The notes under the pieces: model-generated
Told to the model about the DNA's origin: nothing
Databases searched by the model: none
What the model saw: only the letters and a program-made list of their open reading frames with translations
Position numbers and translations under genes: made by a program
Assembly: GCF_001424225.1 (NCBI RefSeq)
Contig: NZ_LMOR01000003.1
Location: 313,006-377,005, forward strand
DNA from: Microbacterium sp. Leaf151
GTDB lineage: Bacteria > Actinomycetota > Actinomycetes > Actinomycetales > Microbacteriaceae
Reading direction: 5' to 3'
Length of the DNA stretch: 64,000 bases
In this document: one piece after another, positions 1-9,099 of the stretch
Position numbering within the stretch: position 1 is the stretch's first letter
Layout: every line of letters begins with the position of its first letter

Positions 1-1448
1 TTCGCGTAGGCGGCGGGGCGCCGGCGACGGATCCACGCCGCTTGCGCGTATCCGAGCAGCGGGAAGACGACGACGAGTCCGAGCAGCGACCACGTCACGG
101 CGCCGAAGACCGGAGCCCCGTCGCCGTCGACGTCGCCGACCATGATCGGGAAGTAGACGACGATGATCACCGCCGACGCCAGCAGCCCCAGGAAGCCCAG
201 CGCGGGGGCGACGATCGTGTTCCACACCCGGCGATCGGCGCGGGTGCGGGCGAAGTAGACGATCACCGCGACAGAGGTCGCCGCCATCAGCACCGCGATG
301 GCGAGGGTCGCCACCCCGGCGAACCACGTGAACACCTGCAGCAGCGGGTCGAGGTTCAGCACGGCGAACACCACCGTGAGCACGCCCGCGGTCGCGGTCT
401 GCACGATCGACGAGACGTGGGGCGACAGGTGGCGCGCGTGCACGGCGCCCACGCGGTCGGGCAGCACCCCCGCGCCCGCCATCGCGTGCTGATAGCGGGT
501 GAGCACGTTGTGGAACGACAGCACGCACGCGAACATCGACGTCAGCAGCAGCACGTTGACGACGATCTCGCCCACGGTGCCGAGATAGATCGCGACGGTG
601 CGGAGCATGAGGGTGCCGGGATCGGCGGCGGCCTCCATGATCCCGCCGGGCCCCCAGGCCATCACCAGGCCCCACGAGGCCAGCGTGTAGAAGATGCCGA
701 TGCCGATGACCGCGCCGTACGTGGCCCGGGGGATGGTGCGGTCGGGATCGCGCGCTTCGTCGCGGAAGATGGCCGTCGCCTCGAACCCGATGAAGGCCGC
801 GATGGCGAACATGAGACCCACGCCCGGGGAGCCGCTGAAGACGTTGGCCGGCTCGAAGGGGGCGGCGCTCAACCCTTCGGGTCCGCCGTTCACCACCACG
901 GCGGCGACGAGCGCCAGCACGATGGCGACCTCGGCGACCAGCAGCACGCCGAGCACCTTGCTCGAGAGGTCGATGTGCCGGTAGCCCAGGATGCCGACGA
1001 GTCCGACGGTCAACAGCGCGTAGAGCCACCACGCCACCGCGGGTCCGCCGAGCGACACGACGGTGATGCTCAAGAGGTAGCCGATGTAGCCGTACACCGA
1101 CACCTGGATGGTCGTGTAGGTCAGCATCGCCGTCCACGCGGCGGCGAGGCCCGACGGCCGGCCCAGGCCGTAGCCGATGTAGGTGAAGAAGGCGCCGGGC
1201 CGCGGCACGTGCCGGGTCATCGCGGCCAAGCCCACCGCGAACAGCAGCAGGATGACGGCGCTGACGGCGTACAGCGTCGGGAAGCCCGCACCGTTTCCGA
1301 TCAGGATGCCGAGGGGGGCGGCGCCACCGACGACGGTGAGCGGTGAGGCCGCGGCGACGACCATGAAGACGATGGCGGTGACGCCGAGGGAGCCCTGCAG
1401 GGTCCGCTTCGCCGACGCCGCCACCCCCTGCGATTCGAGTTGGGTCAT
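1..1448 (-). CDS. APC-family amino acid permease (3' end outside window)
   Basis: Reading from an ATG at 1448, 482 codons run off the left edge without a stop, so the C-terminus is missing. The protein is very hydrophobic, with about a dozen predicted membrane helices. It has the APC-family start, a small-residue first helix (AAASPLTVVGG, about residues 32-42), and a GFEATAIFRDEARDP segment near residue 220 that is typical of amino-acid/polyamine exchangers. It probably imports an amino acid or polyamine across the cytoplasmic membrane by proton symport or exchange; the substrate cannot be read from sequence. GGAGGAA lies just upstream of the ATG on the coding strand. A second APC permease is transcribed divergently from 1650. 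Confidence 0.85.
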   Translation of the reverse strand, partial: MTQLESQGVAASAKRTLQGSLGVTAIVFMVVAAASPLTVVGGAAPLGILIGNGAGFPTLYAVSAVILLLFAVGLAAMTRHVPRPGAFFTYIGYGLGRPSGLAAAWTAMLTYTTIQVSVYGYIGYLLSITVVSLGGPAVAWWLYALLTVGLVGILGYRHIDLSSKVLGVLLVAEVAIVLALVAAVVVNGGPEGLSAAPFEPANVFSGSPGVGLMFAIAAFIGFEATAIFRDEARDPDRTIPRATYGAVIGIGIFYTLASWGLVMAWGPGGIMEAAADPGTLMLRTVAIYLGTVGEIVVNVLLLTSMFACVLSFHNVLTRYQHAMAGAGVLPDRVGAVHARHLSPHVSSIVQTATAGVLTVVFAVLNLDPLLQVFTWFAGVATLAIAVLMAATSVAVIVYFARTRADRRVWNTIVAPALGFLGLLASAVIIVVYFPIMVGDVDGDGAPVFGAVTWSLLGLVVVFPLLGYAQAAWIRRRRPAAYA

Positions 1449-1649
1449 ATCGGTTCCTCCGGGTTCGGGTGTGCAACCGACAGTGCTCCTCCGCCGTTGC
1501 GCGACCGTGAGGGGCGCGTGAAGGTGTCGTTCCCGCGACTGAGACCGACGGCGGCGGTCGTCTCATTCGGGGGACACGCCCCTGAAACACGGGTGTCGCC
1601 GAGCCGCAACCGCCGCGGCGTACCGTCGGCTCATCCCGACGGAGATGAC

Positions 1650-3149
1650 ATGACCGCACTCTCCCGCGCCATCGCGCGGCCCGCTCCCGTCGCCGGCTTC
1701 GGCGAGCGCTCGCCGTTGCACGGCCTGGAGCGGCGGCGCATCGGGGTCCTCGACCTGGCGGCGCAGTCGGTGGCAGCCGTGGCTCCCGCGGCCGCCGCGA
1801 CCACGGTGGTGCTGCTGGTGGCCGGGGTGGCACCGGGCATGACCGTGGCGGCCATCGTCGCCGCAGCGGTGCTGAGCCTGGGCGTCGCCCGCACTGTCGC
1901 GCAGTTCGCGAGACGGTTCGCCGCGGCCGGCGGGCTGTACACCTACACGGCCCGCGGCCTCGGAACCCGCGCGGGTCTGGCCGCCGGAGCCGCGATCGTC
2001 ACGGGCTACGCGGCCGTGGCCATGTTTGCCCTGCTCGGCGGCGCCTACTACGGCACGTACTTGCTCGCCGGGCTCTGGCCCGCGCTCGATCGACCGCTCG
2101 TCGCGGCGGGTGCCGTCGTCGTCGAGACGGCGATCGTGGCGTTCGTGCTCGTCCGCGGCATCCATGTGTCGGCGCGCGTCGCTCTCGTCGTGGAGGTGCT
2201 GTCGGTGGCGCTCATCGTGGTTCTGCTCGGAGTCCTCCTGCTGTACGTCGGCCCGCTCGACGTCGGCTCGGTGCTCGCGATGCCCTCGACGGGCGGCGAG
2301 GCCGTCGCCCTCGCCGCCGGAGCGGTCGTCGCCGTCACCGCGTTCGTCGGGTTCGAGTCGGCCACGACGCTGGGGGTCGAGGCCGTCTCGCCGTTGCGCA
2401 ACGTTCCGCGGGCGATCACGGGCACCGTCGTCATCTCGGGTGCGCTTTTCGTGCTCGCGGCCGTGACGCAGGTCGCGGGGTTCGATGCGCTGGGGGCTGA
2501 CCTCGCCGCGTCCGCCTCGCCGCTGAACGACCTCGCCGCCGCCTACGGCCTGGGCGGGTGGGGGGTCATCGCCGACGTCGGCATCGCCGCGTCGTTCGTC
2601 GCGTGCGCCATCGGCTCCACCACCGCGCTCGTACGCGTGCTGTTCGCGCTGAGCCGCGACGGTGTGCTCCCGACGCGCTTCGGCGCCACGCACCGGCGCT
2701 TCGGGACGCCCGCGGCCGCCGTCTCTCTCGCCCTCCCGCTCATCGCGGCCGTGCCGCTGCTGCTGGTGGGCGGAGGTGTCGACATGCGTGACGCGATGCA
2801 CGCGACACTGTCGGTCGGGGCCGCGGGCTACATCGTCGCCTACATCCTGGTGTGCGTGGCCGCCCCGGTGTTCCTGCGCCGGATCGGCGAGCTCACGCTT
2901 CTCCCGACGGTCGTAGCCGCCTTCTCGGCCGCGGCCCTCACGGCGGCCCTGATCGCGTTCTTCGTCGACGACACCGCGACCGGGGGCGTGGGCCTCGCCG
3001 TGGTCAGCGTGATCGCGGTGGTGTTCGGGGTGATCGTGATCGTGCTGCGGCGACGGCACGGGTCGGGATCGATCGGCGCGTACGACGAGCCGACCGCGTC
3101 CGAGGTCCTCGGGGGAGTGCCCTCGCCGAGGCCGTCGAGCGATGCGTGA
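1650..3149 (+). CDS. APC-family amino acid permease
   Basis: 499 aa membrane protein of the amino acid-polyamine-organocation superfamily. The ATG at 1650 is chosen because GGAG lies 5 nt upstream; the frame stays open further upstream but without a family-like sequence. About twelve hydrophobic segments can be traced. The motif FVGFESATTLGVEA (about residue 234) corresponds to the conserved GFE region of helix 6. A short charged C-terminal tail is cytoplasmic. It is predicted to move an amino acid or amine inward; specificity is unknown. It overlaps the following IclR regulator by 8 nt, so the two are co-transcribed and the regulator may control this permease. Confidence 0.88.
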   Translation: MTALSRAIARPAPVAGFGERSPLHGLERRRIGVLDLAAQSVAAVAPAAAATTVVLLVAGVAPGMTVAAIVAAAVLSLGVARTVAQFARRFAAAGGLYTYTARGLGTRAGLAAGAAIVTGYAAVAMFALLGGAYYGTYLLAGLWPALDRPLVAAGAVVVETAIVAFVLVRGIHVSARVALVVEVLSVALIVVLLGVLLLYVGPLDVGSVLAMPSTGGEAVALAAGAVVAVTAFVGFESATTLGVEAVSPLRNVPRAITGTVVISGALFVLAAVTQVAGFDALGADLAASASPLNDLAAAYGLGGWGVIADVGIAASFVACAIGSTTALVRVLFALSRDGVLPTRFGATHRRFGTPAAAVSLALPLIAAVPLLLVGGGVDMRDAMHATLSVGAAGYIVAYILVCVAAPVFLRRIGELTLLPTVVAAFSAAALTAALIAFFVDDTATGGVGLAVVSVIAVVFGVIVIVLRRRHGSGSIGAYDEPTASEVLGGVPSPRPSSDA

Positions 3150-3846
3150 GCGCACGGCGCCGGCGCTCAGCGCTCGCCAACCGGGCGCCGTGCACTCGGC
3201 GCTGTCGGTGCTGGAGGCCGTCGCGCACCTCGGGGCGGGCGTCACCGCGCAACGCCTGTCGGCCGAGCTGGGTCTGCCGCGCGCGACGACCTACCGGCTG
3301 CTGAACCTGCTGGTCGAAGACGAGTTCCTCGTGCGCACTCCGGATCTCGCGGGTTTCGCGCTGGGGGCCAAGGTCGCGCAGTTGGCCGCGGTGGCCGCTC
3401 CGCCCGTGCGCCTGTCGTCGGCCGCGCGGGCGGTGGTCGACAACGCCCGTCACCGTGTGCGCGGCGGAGTGCACGTCGTCCTCTTCGTCGACGGACGCAT
3501 CGTGGTCATCGATGCCGACCCCGACTTCCCGCTGTCCGACCACGCCCGTCTCACGCGGGAGCCGGGGCGCTTCGCGCTCGGGCGCCTGATGCTGGTCGAC
3601 GATCCCTCCGCCCAGGGTGCGGCCGCCGAGGCCGCCCGTGCGGATCTCGCGCGGTGGGGGGCGACGCGCCAGAGCGGCGAGCTGGCGGCGGTTTCCGGCT
3701 GTCTGGCGGTTCCCTTGCGTGACGACGCGGGTCGACTCGCGGGGGCGCTGGGCTTCTCGGGACCACGTCATCGCGTCGACGAGCCCGACACGGTGCTGGC
3801 GGCCCTGCGTCCGGCAGCCGACGCCCTCGCTCCGCTCGTGGTGTGA
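3142..3846 (+). CDS. IclR-family transcriptional regulator
   Basis: 234 aa. The N-terminus holds a winged helix-turn-helix (about residues 15-65; AQRLSAELGLPRATTYRLLN is the recognition region), followed by an IclR-type effector-binding domain whose later part is compact and has few polar ligand residues. The start ATG lies within the last codons of the upstream permease gene (8 nt overlap), which implies translational coupling. IclR proteins usually bind small carboxylates or amino-acid-derived effectors. The overlap suggests it senses the substrate of, or regulates, one or both flanking permeases; this is inference. The effector domain is slightly short compared with the usual 250-260 aa family length. 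Confidence 0.85.
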   Translation: MRERTAPALSARQPGAVHSALSVLEAVAHLGAGVTAQRLSAELGLPRATTYRLLNLLVEDEFLVRTPDLAGFALGAKVAQLAAVAAPPVRLSSAARAVVDNARHRVRGGVHVVLFVDGRIVVIDADPDFPLSDHARLTREPGRFALGRLMLVDDPSAQGAAAEAARADLARWGATRQSGELAAVSGCLAVPLRDDAGRLAGALGFSGPRHRVDEPDTVLAALRPAADALAPLVV

Positions 3847-3925
3847 CGGGCGTCCGCGCCCGGTACCCGACCCGCCCGGTGCTCTCCGCCCTATGCCGCG
3901 GGCGGGACGAGCGCCGCGGGTCGGG

Positions 3926-3931
3926 TAGGCT
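3926..3931 (+). promoter_or_regulatory. -10 box TAGGCT of the SRP RNA gene
   Basis: TAGGCT ends 6 nt before the first base of the SRP RNA terminal helix. Because the 5' end of this RNA is fixed by its fold, this box calibrates the distance from -10 box to transcription start used for the leaderless genes elsewhere in the window. Confidence 0.6.
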
Positions 3932-3937
3932 GTACTC

Positions 3938-4030
3938 GGCTCTCCGCGTGGCGGCATCCAGGCCAACTCCCCCAGGACGGAAACGTAGCAAGGGTAACCA
4001 GGCTCTACCGGGTGCGCGGAGGGTCTTTTT
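3938..4030 (+). ncRNA. ffs: Signal recognition particle RNA (4.5S type)
   Basis: Small bacterial SRP RNA, the RNA scaffold that binds Ffh for co-translational membrane targeting. An 11-bp terminal helix forms between 3938-3948 and 4015-4025. The apical part contains the invariant domain IV signature: AGGACGGAAACGTAGCAAGG at 3973-3992 with its GGAAAC tetraloop region and asymmetric bulge. A T-run at 4026-4030 ends the transcript. The preceding TAGGCT at 3926-3931 sits at the right distance for a -10 box. Length of about 90 nt matches the Alu-less form usual in high-GC Gram-positives. Confidence 0.95.
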
Positions 4031-4057
4031 CTTTGCCCGCGGAGGGATGCCGAACCC

Positions 4058-4732
4058 TCAGCCCCGGGCGAAGGGCCCCTCGAGTACGGCCCACTGCAGC
4101 AGCATGATCGTCTTCGCGTCCTGGATCGAGCCGTTGCGAATCATCGTCAGCGCGTCGTCGATGTGATGTTCGATGATCTCGATCTCCTCGCCCTCTTCGA
4201 CGAGGCCGCCGCGGTCGCCGCGTCGCGTGGAGCCGTCGTAGGCCGCAGCGAAGAAGTGCAGTCGCTCGGTCACCGACCCCGGACTCATGTAGACGTCGAA
4301 GACGTGTTGCACGTCGTCGACGCGCACACCGGTCTCCTCTTCGGCCTCGCGACGGATCGCCGTGACCGGGTCGTCGTCGTCGAGCAGCCCCGCGGCCGTC
4401 TCGATGAGCATGCCGTCGGGATGATCGTTCACGTAGACCGGATAGCGGAACTGCCGGGTGAGCAGCACGGTGCGCCGCGTGGGGTCGTAGAGGAGGACCG
4501 TCGCGCCGTTGCCCCGGTCGTAGGTCTCGCGCTTCTGGGTGACCCACTCCCCGTCGTCGCCGCGGTAACGGTACGTCGTGGCGCGCAGCACGTGCCAGCC
4601 GGCGGCCAGCAACTCGACGTCATCGACGATCACCCGTGGGTTGCGGTCGAGGTCGCGACCGGTCAGGTGCAGGCCGCTCCGGCCGCGGTGGTCGGGGACG
4701 GTGGTGCCGGGGAGGGGAGCCGAGGGGGTCAC
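4058..4732 (-). CDS. nudK: NudK-like Nudix hydrolase (GDP-mannose / nucleotide-sugar pyrophosphatase)
   Basis: 224 aa cytosolic Nudix enzyme predicted to split nucleoside diphosphate sugars into NMP and sugar phosphate, using Mg2+. The Nudix box is GLLDDDDPVTAIRREAEEET (about residues 115-134), one residue shorter between Gly and the first acidic position than the classic motif. The same spacing and the following YMSPGSVTE loop are known from E. coli NudK (GDP-mannose hydrolase), which supports this subfamily over ADP-ribose pyrophosphatase. The GTG start at 4732 is preceded on the coding strand by TAGGCT with 7 nt between, so the mRNA is probably leaderless. It is divergent from pta. Confidence 0.8.
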   Translation of the reverse strand: MTPSAPLPGTTVPDHRGRSGLHLTGRDLDRNPRVIVDDVELLAAGWHVLRATTYRYRGDDGEWVTQKRETYDRGNGATVLLYDPTRRTVLLTRQFRYPVYVNDHPDGMLIETAAGLLDDDDPVTAIRREAEEETGVRVDDVQHVFDVYMSPGSVTERLHFFAAAYDGSTRRGDRGGLVEEGEEIEIIEHHIDDALTMIRNGSIQDAKTIMLLQWAVLEGPFARG

Positions 4733-4739
4733 GCTCGCG

Positions 4740-4745
4740 AGCCTA
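4740..4745 (-). promoter_or_regulatory. -10 box TAGGCT, leaderless start of nudK
   Basis: On the minus strand TAGGCT lies 7 nt before the GTG at 4732. With the usual distance from -10 to start of transcription, the mRNA would begin at or next to the start codon, leaving no room for a ribosome binding site. Confidence 0.6.
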
Positions 4746-4809
4746 GACGCGCGGCACCCCTGATCACTCGACGACGAAACAACCCCCGAGCGATGTCGGG
4801 CCCCCGCAA

Positions 4810-4815
4810 TAGGCT
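4810..4815 (+). promoter_or_regulatory. -10 box TAGGCT, leaderless start of pta
   Basis: TAGGCT is followed by 6 nt and then the GTG at 4822; no Shine-Dalgarno sequence is present. It faces away from the nudK promoter about 65 bp to the left. Confidence 0.6.
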
Positions 4816-4821
4816 GGGAAC

Positions 4822-7011
4822 GTGACGCAGAGCATCTACATCACGTCGGCCGAAGGTCATTCGGGCAAGTCCTCCGTGGCGCTGGGCGTGCTCGACGCGC
4901 TCAGCCGCGTCACGCCGCGCGCGGGGGTGTTCCGGCCCATCGCGCGCTCCACCGCCGAGCGCGACTACGTGCTCGAGATGCTGCTCGACCACGACAGCGT
5001 CGACCTCGCCTACGACGACTGCGTCGGCGTCACCTACGACGATGTGCGCGACGACGCCGATGCTGCGCTCGCGCGCATCGTCGAGCGCTACAAGGCGGTC
5101 GAGGCGCAGTGCGACGCCGTCGTCGTCATCGGCAGCGACTACACCGACGTGGGCAGCCCCGCCGAGCTCGCGTACAACGCCCGCATCGCCGCCAACCTCG
5201 GTGCGCCGGTGCTGCTCGTGCTCGGAGGCCGCGCGCAGCAGGGACACAGCGAGACGCTGGGCCTGTCCGTGGCCCGCACCCCGCAGGAGGTCGGGCAGAT
5301 CGCGTCGCTCGCCATCTCCGAGCTGCAGCACGAGCGCGCGGCGCTGTTCGCGGTCATCGCCAACCGCGCCGACGCCGATCGCCTCGACGAGGTGGTGGCA
5401 TCCGTGCGTCACGTCGTCGACACCGCCGTGGTCGACTCCGCCGTCGCGGGCGGGTCCGCCGAGCGACGCAACGTGCCGGTCTGGGCGCTGCCCGAAGACC
5501 GCTTCCTCATCGCCCCCTCTATGCGCGGCGTGCTGCGCTCGGTCGAGGGCGAGCTGATCAAGGGCGATCCGGCGCTGCTCACCCGTGAAGTGCTGGGTGT
5601 CGTGGTCGCGGGCATGTCGATGGTCAACGTGCTGCCGCGTCTGAAGGAATCCGCGGTCGTCGTGATCCCCGCCGATCGCACCGAGGTGCTGCTGGCGGCC
5701 CTCCTCGCCAACGCGTCGGGCACCTTCCCCTCGCTCGCCGGCATCGTGCTCAACGGCGGGTTCGAGCTGCCCGACGCGATCGTGCGCCTCATCGACGGCC
5801 TCGGATCGCCCCTGCCGATCATCGCCACCGACCTCGGCACCTATGACACCGCCGTGCGCATCATGAACACCCGCGGGCGCCTCGCCGCCGACTCCCAGCA
5901 CCGGTACGACACCGCCCTCGCGCTGTTCGAGCGCCACGTCGACACCGAGCAGCTCACCCGCGAGCTGGGCGTCGCGCGCCCGAGCGTGGTCACCCCGCTG
6001 ATGTTCGAGTACGGCCTCGTCGACCGCGCCCGCACCGACAAGCGCCGCATCGTCCTCCCCGAGGGAAGCGATGACCGGGTGCTCCGCGCCGCCGCCACCG
6101 TGCTCGCGCGCGGCATCGCCGATCTGACCATCCTCGGTGAGCCGATCGAGGTGCGCGGGCGCGCGATCGAGCTCGGTATCGACATCCGTGACGCCGAGGT
6201 CCTCAGCCCCTTCGACGCCGTGTACGTCGAGAAGTTCGCCACCGAATACGCGCGGCTGCGCGCCCACAAGGGCGTCACCCACGCCCAGGCCGCCGACACG
6301 GTCACCGACGTGTCGTACTTCGGCACCCTCATGGTGCACCTGGGTCTCGCCGACGGCATGGTCTCGGGTGCGGCGCACACCACGGCCCACACCATCCGGC
6401 CGGCCTTCGAGATCATCAAGACCGCCCCGGGCGTCTCGGTCGTCTCGAGCGTCTTCCTGATGGCGCTCGCCGACCGTGTGCTCGTCTACGGCGACTGCGC
6501 CGTCATCCCCGACCCCACCAGCGAGCAGCTCGCCGACATCGCGGTGTCGTCGGCGGCGACGGCCGAGCAGTTCGGTATCGACCCCCGCGTGGCGATGCTG
6601 TCGTACTCGACGGGCGAGTCCGGCACGGGCGCCGACGTCGAGAAAGTGCGCAGCGCCACCGCTCTCGTGCGCGAACGGGCCCCCGAACTGCTGGTCGAAG
6701 GGCCCATCCAGTACGACGCGGCCGCCGACGCGGCCGTCGCACGGGCCAAGATGCCCGGCTCCGCGGTGGCCGGACGCGCGACGGTGTTCGTCTTCCCCGA
6801 TCTGAACACCGGCAACAACACCTACAAGGCCGTGCAGCGCTCCGCGGGCGCGGTGGCCATCGGTCCTGTCCTGCAGGGCCTGAACAAGCCCATCAACGAC
6901 CTTTCGCGCGGCGCGCTCGTCGACGACATCGTCAACACCATCGCGATCACGGCGATCCAGGCTCAGGGAAGCCCGGCCACCGAGGCTCCCGCAGAAAGGA
7001 GCGCGTCGTGA
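4822..7011 (+). CDS. pta: Phosphate acetyltransferase (long form with DRTGG domain)
   Basis: 729 aa. It converts acetyl-CoA and phosphate to acetyl phosphate and CoA in the cytosol. The N-terminal third is a BioD-like P-loop domain (TSAEGHSGKSS, residues 8-18), followed by a DRTGG-type regulatory domain in the middle. The C-terminal catalytic PTA_PTB domain starts near residue 400 and shows GMVSGAAHTTAHTIRP and the NTGNNTYKAVQRSAGA substrate-binding stretch. Length matches the long Pta type of E. coli and actinobacteria. The GTG at 7008 of ackA overlaps its stop codon by 4 nt, so the pair is an operon for acetate formation and ATP yield, or for acetate uptake in reverse. Confidence 0.96.
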   Translation: MTQSIYITSAEGHSGKSSVALGVLDALSRVTPRAGVFRPIARSTAERDYVLEMLLDHDSVDLAYDDCVGVTYDDVRDDADAALARIVERYKAVEAQCDAVVVIGSDYTDVGSPAELAYNARIAANLGAPVLLVLGGRAQQGHSETLGLSVARTPQEVGQIASLAISELQHERAALFAVIANRADADRLDEVVASVRHVVDTAVVDSAVAGGSAERRNVPVWALPEDRFLIAPSMRGVLRSVEGELIKGDPALLTREVLGVVVAGMSMVNVLPRLKESAVVVIPADRTEVLLAALLANASGTFPSLAGIVLNGGFELPDAIVRLIDGLGSPLPIIATDLGTYDTAVRIMNTRGRLAADSQHRYDTALALFERHVDTEQLTRELGVARPSVVTPLMFEYGLVDRARTDKRRIVLPEGSDDRVLRAAATVLARGIADLTILGEPIEVRGRAIELGIDIRDAEVLSPFDAVYVEKFATEYARLRAHKGVTHAQAADTVTDVSYFGTLMVHLGLADGMVSGAAHTTAHTIRPAFEIIKTAPGVSVVSSVFLMALADRVLVYGDCAVIPDPTSEQLADIAVSSAATAEQFGIDPRVAMLSYSTGESGTGADVEKVRSATALVRERAPELLVEGPIQYDAAADAAVARAKMPGSAVAGRATVFVFPDLNTGNNTYKAVQRSAGAVAIGPVLQGLNKPINDLSRGALVDDIVNTIAITAIQAQGSPATEAPAERSAS

Positions 7012-8258
7012 GCGTCGTCCTCGTCGTCAACAGCGGTTCGTCGTCGTTCAAGTACCAGCTGCTCGACATGGAGCACGAGCACGTGCTCGCATACGGGCTG
7101 GTCGAGCGCATCGGCGAACCCTCGACGGGCTCTGGGTCCGGGGGGACGGCGACGCACACCGTCAAGGCGGCTGCGCTGGCCGACGCCGACGGCCCCGCGC
7201 CGACCGTGACCGACGCCACGTACACGATCGAGCGCGAGATCCCCGACCACACCGCCGGGTTCGCCGTCATGCTCGAGGCCTTCGCCGCGCACGGCCCCTC
7301 TCTCGAGGAGCGGGCTCCCGTCGCCGTCGGGCACCGCGTCGTGCACGGCGGAGCGCGCTTCTTCGAGCCCACCGTCGTCACCCCGCTCGTCGAGATCAAC
7401 ATCGACGAGCTTTCGGTGCTCGCACCGCTTCACAACCCGGCCAACCTGGCCGGCATCGTCGCGGCCAGGAAGGCGTTCCCCGACGTCCCCCACGTCGCGG
7501 TCTTCGACACCGCGTTCCATCAGTCGCTCGCGCCCGAGGCCTATACGTACGCCATCGACCGCGAGGTCGCCGAAGCCCATCGCATCCGTCGCTACGGCTT
7601 CCACGGCACGAGTCACAAGTTCGTCAGCGAGGCCGCTGCCGCCTTCGTGGGGCGGCCGCTGGGCGAGCTCAAGCAGATCGTCTTCCATCTCGGCAACGGC
7701 GCATCGGTCGCCGCGATCGAGGGGGGCCGATCCGTCGACACGTCGATGGGCCTCACCCCGCTCGAGGGCCTCGTGATGGGCACCCGCTCGGGCGACCTCG
7801 ACCCGGCGGTGCTCCTGCAGCTGGCGCGTCGCGCCGACATGTCGACCGCCGATCTCGACACCCTCCTCAACAAGCGTTCGGGCCTGCTGGGCCTCGCCGG
7901 GGTGTCCGACATGCGCGACATCGGGGAGCGACGCGACGCCGGCGACCCGGCCGCCCAGCTCGCCTTCGATGTCTACATCCACCGCCTCCGTGCCTACGCG
8001 GGCGCCTATCTGGCTCAGCTCGACGGTGTCGACGTCATCTCGTTCACGGCCGGGGTGGGCGAGAACGCGGCCGCCGTGCGGGCTGAGGCGATGGCCACGC
8101 TCGGATTCGCCGGCGTCGAGATCGATCCCGAGCGCAACGCCCGCCGCGAGCGCGGCATCCGTCGCATCTCCACCGACGCCTCGCGCGTCGAGGTCCTCGT
8201 GGTGCCCACCGATGAAGAACTCGAGATCGCCCGGCAGACGCTGTCGGTCACGGCCTGA
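7008..8258 (+). CDS. ackA: Acetate kinase
   Basis: 416 aa. It interconverts acetyl phosphate plus ADP and acetate plus ATP. Recognisable features are the N-terminal VLVVNSGSSSFKYQLLD (phosphate-binding), the VGHRVVHGG segment, the RYGFHGTSHKFVS signature (His and Arg of the active site), LGNGASVAAI and FTAGVGENA near the C-terminus. Translation is coupled to pta through the GTGA overlap. Oddity: residues 38-43 (PSTGSG) are encoded by a short sequence at 7117-7138 that resembles an inserted repeat also found in dnaX. It falls in a variable surface region and leaves the frame intact. The protein is slightly longer than the usual 395-405 aa. Confidence 0.96.
   Translation: MSVVLVVNSGSSSFKYQLLDMEHEHVLAYGLVERIGEPSTGSGSGGTATHTVKAAALADADGPAPTVTDATYTIEREIPDHTAGFAVMLEAFAAHGPSLEERAPVAVGHRVVHGGARFFEPTVVTPLVEINIDELSVLAPLHNPANLAGIVAARKAFPDVPHVAVFDTAFHQSLAPEAYTYAIDREVAEAHRIRRYGFHGTSHKFVSEAAAAFVGRPLGELKQIVFHLGNGASVAAIEGGRSVDTSMGLTPLEGLVMGTRSGDLDPAVLLQLARRADMSTADLDTLLNKRSGLLGLAGVSDMRDIGERRDAGDPAAQLAFDVYIHRLRAYAGAYLAQLDGVDVISFTAGVGENAAAVRAEAMATLGFAGVEIDPERNARRERGIRRISTDASRVEVLVVPTDEELEIARQTLSVTA
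7117..7138. repeat. Short imperfect palindromic repeat inside ackA (copy 1)
   Basis: The core CCCTCGACGGGCTCTGGG has complementary CCC/GGG ends and matches the core CCCGTCGACAGGTTCGGGG found in dnaX at 17683-17701. Both copies are read in the same frame as Pro-Ser-Thr-Gly-Ser-Gly. It resembles the widely dispersed CTTCGACAGGCTCAGG-type sequence seen in many bacterial genomes; that identity is from memory. Confidence 0.5.
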
Positions 8259-8299
8259 CGCCGGACCAGCCCGACGATCGATCCGGCCGGTGGCGGCCG

Positions 8300-9076
8300 T
8301 CAGACGCCGGCCAGCGCCATATGCACTTGGTAGCGGTCGCCGCGGTACCACGACGTGACGTGTTCGACGGGGATGCGGCTCGCGCGCGACGTGCGCCGGA
8401 ACACCAGCACCGCCGACCCCGGGACGACGTCGAGCGAGGTGGCGGTGTCGCCGCTGACGGTCTCCGCCCACACCGTCTGCTCGGCGGCGTCGATGCGCAC
8501 GCCGTATCGCTCCGCGAGCACGCCGTAGAGCGATCCGCTCAGCTCCCGTTCGCCGAGGTCCGGTGCGACGCGAGGCGAGTACCAGCCGAGTTCGAGAGCC
8601 ATCGGGATGCCGTTGGCCAGACGCAGGCGCTCGATGCACCAGGCCGTCTCGCCGTCGTTCAGCGCAAGAGCTGCGCGAACGTCGAGCGGCGGCACGGCTG
8701 ATTCGATGTGCCGCACGAGCGTCGTCGCCACCATGCCGCGGCGGCGCATGTCTTCGGTGAAAGAGGCGAGGTGCAGGTGCGACTGCACACGTTCGCCCGC
8801 GACGAAGGTGCCCTTCCCCTGCACGGTGTAGAGCTTCTGCTCCTCGATGAGCTGACGCAGCGCCTCGCGGACGGTCGCGCGGCTGACGCCGTGTCGGGCC
8901 GAGAGCTCTCGCTCCGATGGGATGACCGCGTGCGCGGGCCACGTGGTGCCGATGTCCGAGAGGAGGATGGCTCGCAGCTGGGCGTGCTTGGGGACGGGTC
9001 CGGGCGTGACGGCGGCGGTCGGGGCGTCGGCCTCGCGGAGACGGGTCATGACGACGTCGGCTTTCGGTGTTGACAC
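8300..9076 (-). CDS. GntR/HutC-type regulator of amino sugar use (DasR/NagR-like)
   Basis: 258 aa. An N-terminal GntR winged helix-turn-helix lies at about residues 28-95 (PSERELSARHGVSRATVREA) and a C-terminal UTRA ligand domain at about 110-255. The family members DasR and NagR (YvoA) respond to glucosamine-6-P or GlcNAc-6-P and repress amino sugar uptake. Here the gene is divergent from the GlcNAc PTS and nag genes, and a perfect 16-bp palindrome of the DasR/NagR operator type (9100-9115) lies between them, 24 bp from its own start. The GTG start at 9076 has GGAG 7 nt upstream. Function as the nag repressor is inferred from family, position and operator together. Confidence 0.85.
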   Translation of the reverse strand: MSTPKADVVMTRLREADAPTAAVTPGPVPKHAQLRAILLSDIGTTWPAHAVIPSERELSARHGVSRATVREALRQLIEEQKLYTVQGKGTFVAGERVQSHLHLASFTEDMRRRGMVATTLVRHIESAVPPLDVRAALALNDGETAWCIERLRLANGIPMALELGWYSPRVAPDLGERELSGSLYGVLAERYGVRIDAAEQTVWAETVSGDTATSLDVVPGSAVLVFRRTSRASRIPVEHVTSWYRGDRYQVHMALAGV

Positions 9077-9099
9077 GGTCAGCTCCGGCGACTACTTTC

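Noticed and set aside
42..1346. Long open frame on the plus strand opposite the first permease
   Set aside because: His/Arg/Asp-rich sequence without any fold, a by-product of GC-rich antisense frames. The minus-strand reading gives a clean membrane transporter.
1563..3245. Long minus-strand frame opposite the second permease
   Set aside because: Low-complexity Arg/Asp/Gly sequence. The plus strand carries a full APC permease.
4031..4057. Small ORF overlapping the SRP RNA
   Set aside because: The frame runs through a structural RNA and its terminator; no ribosome binding site.
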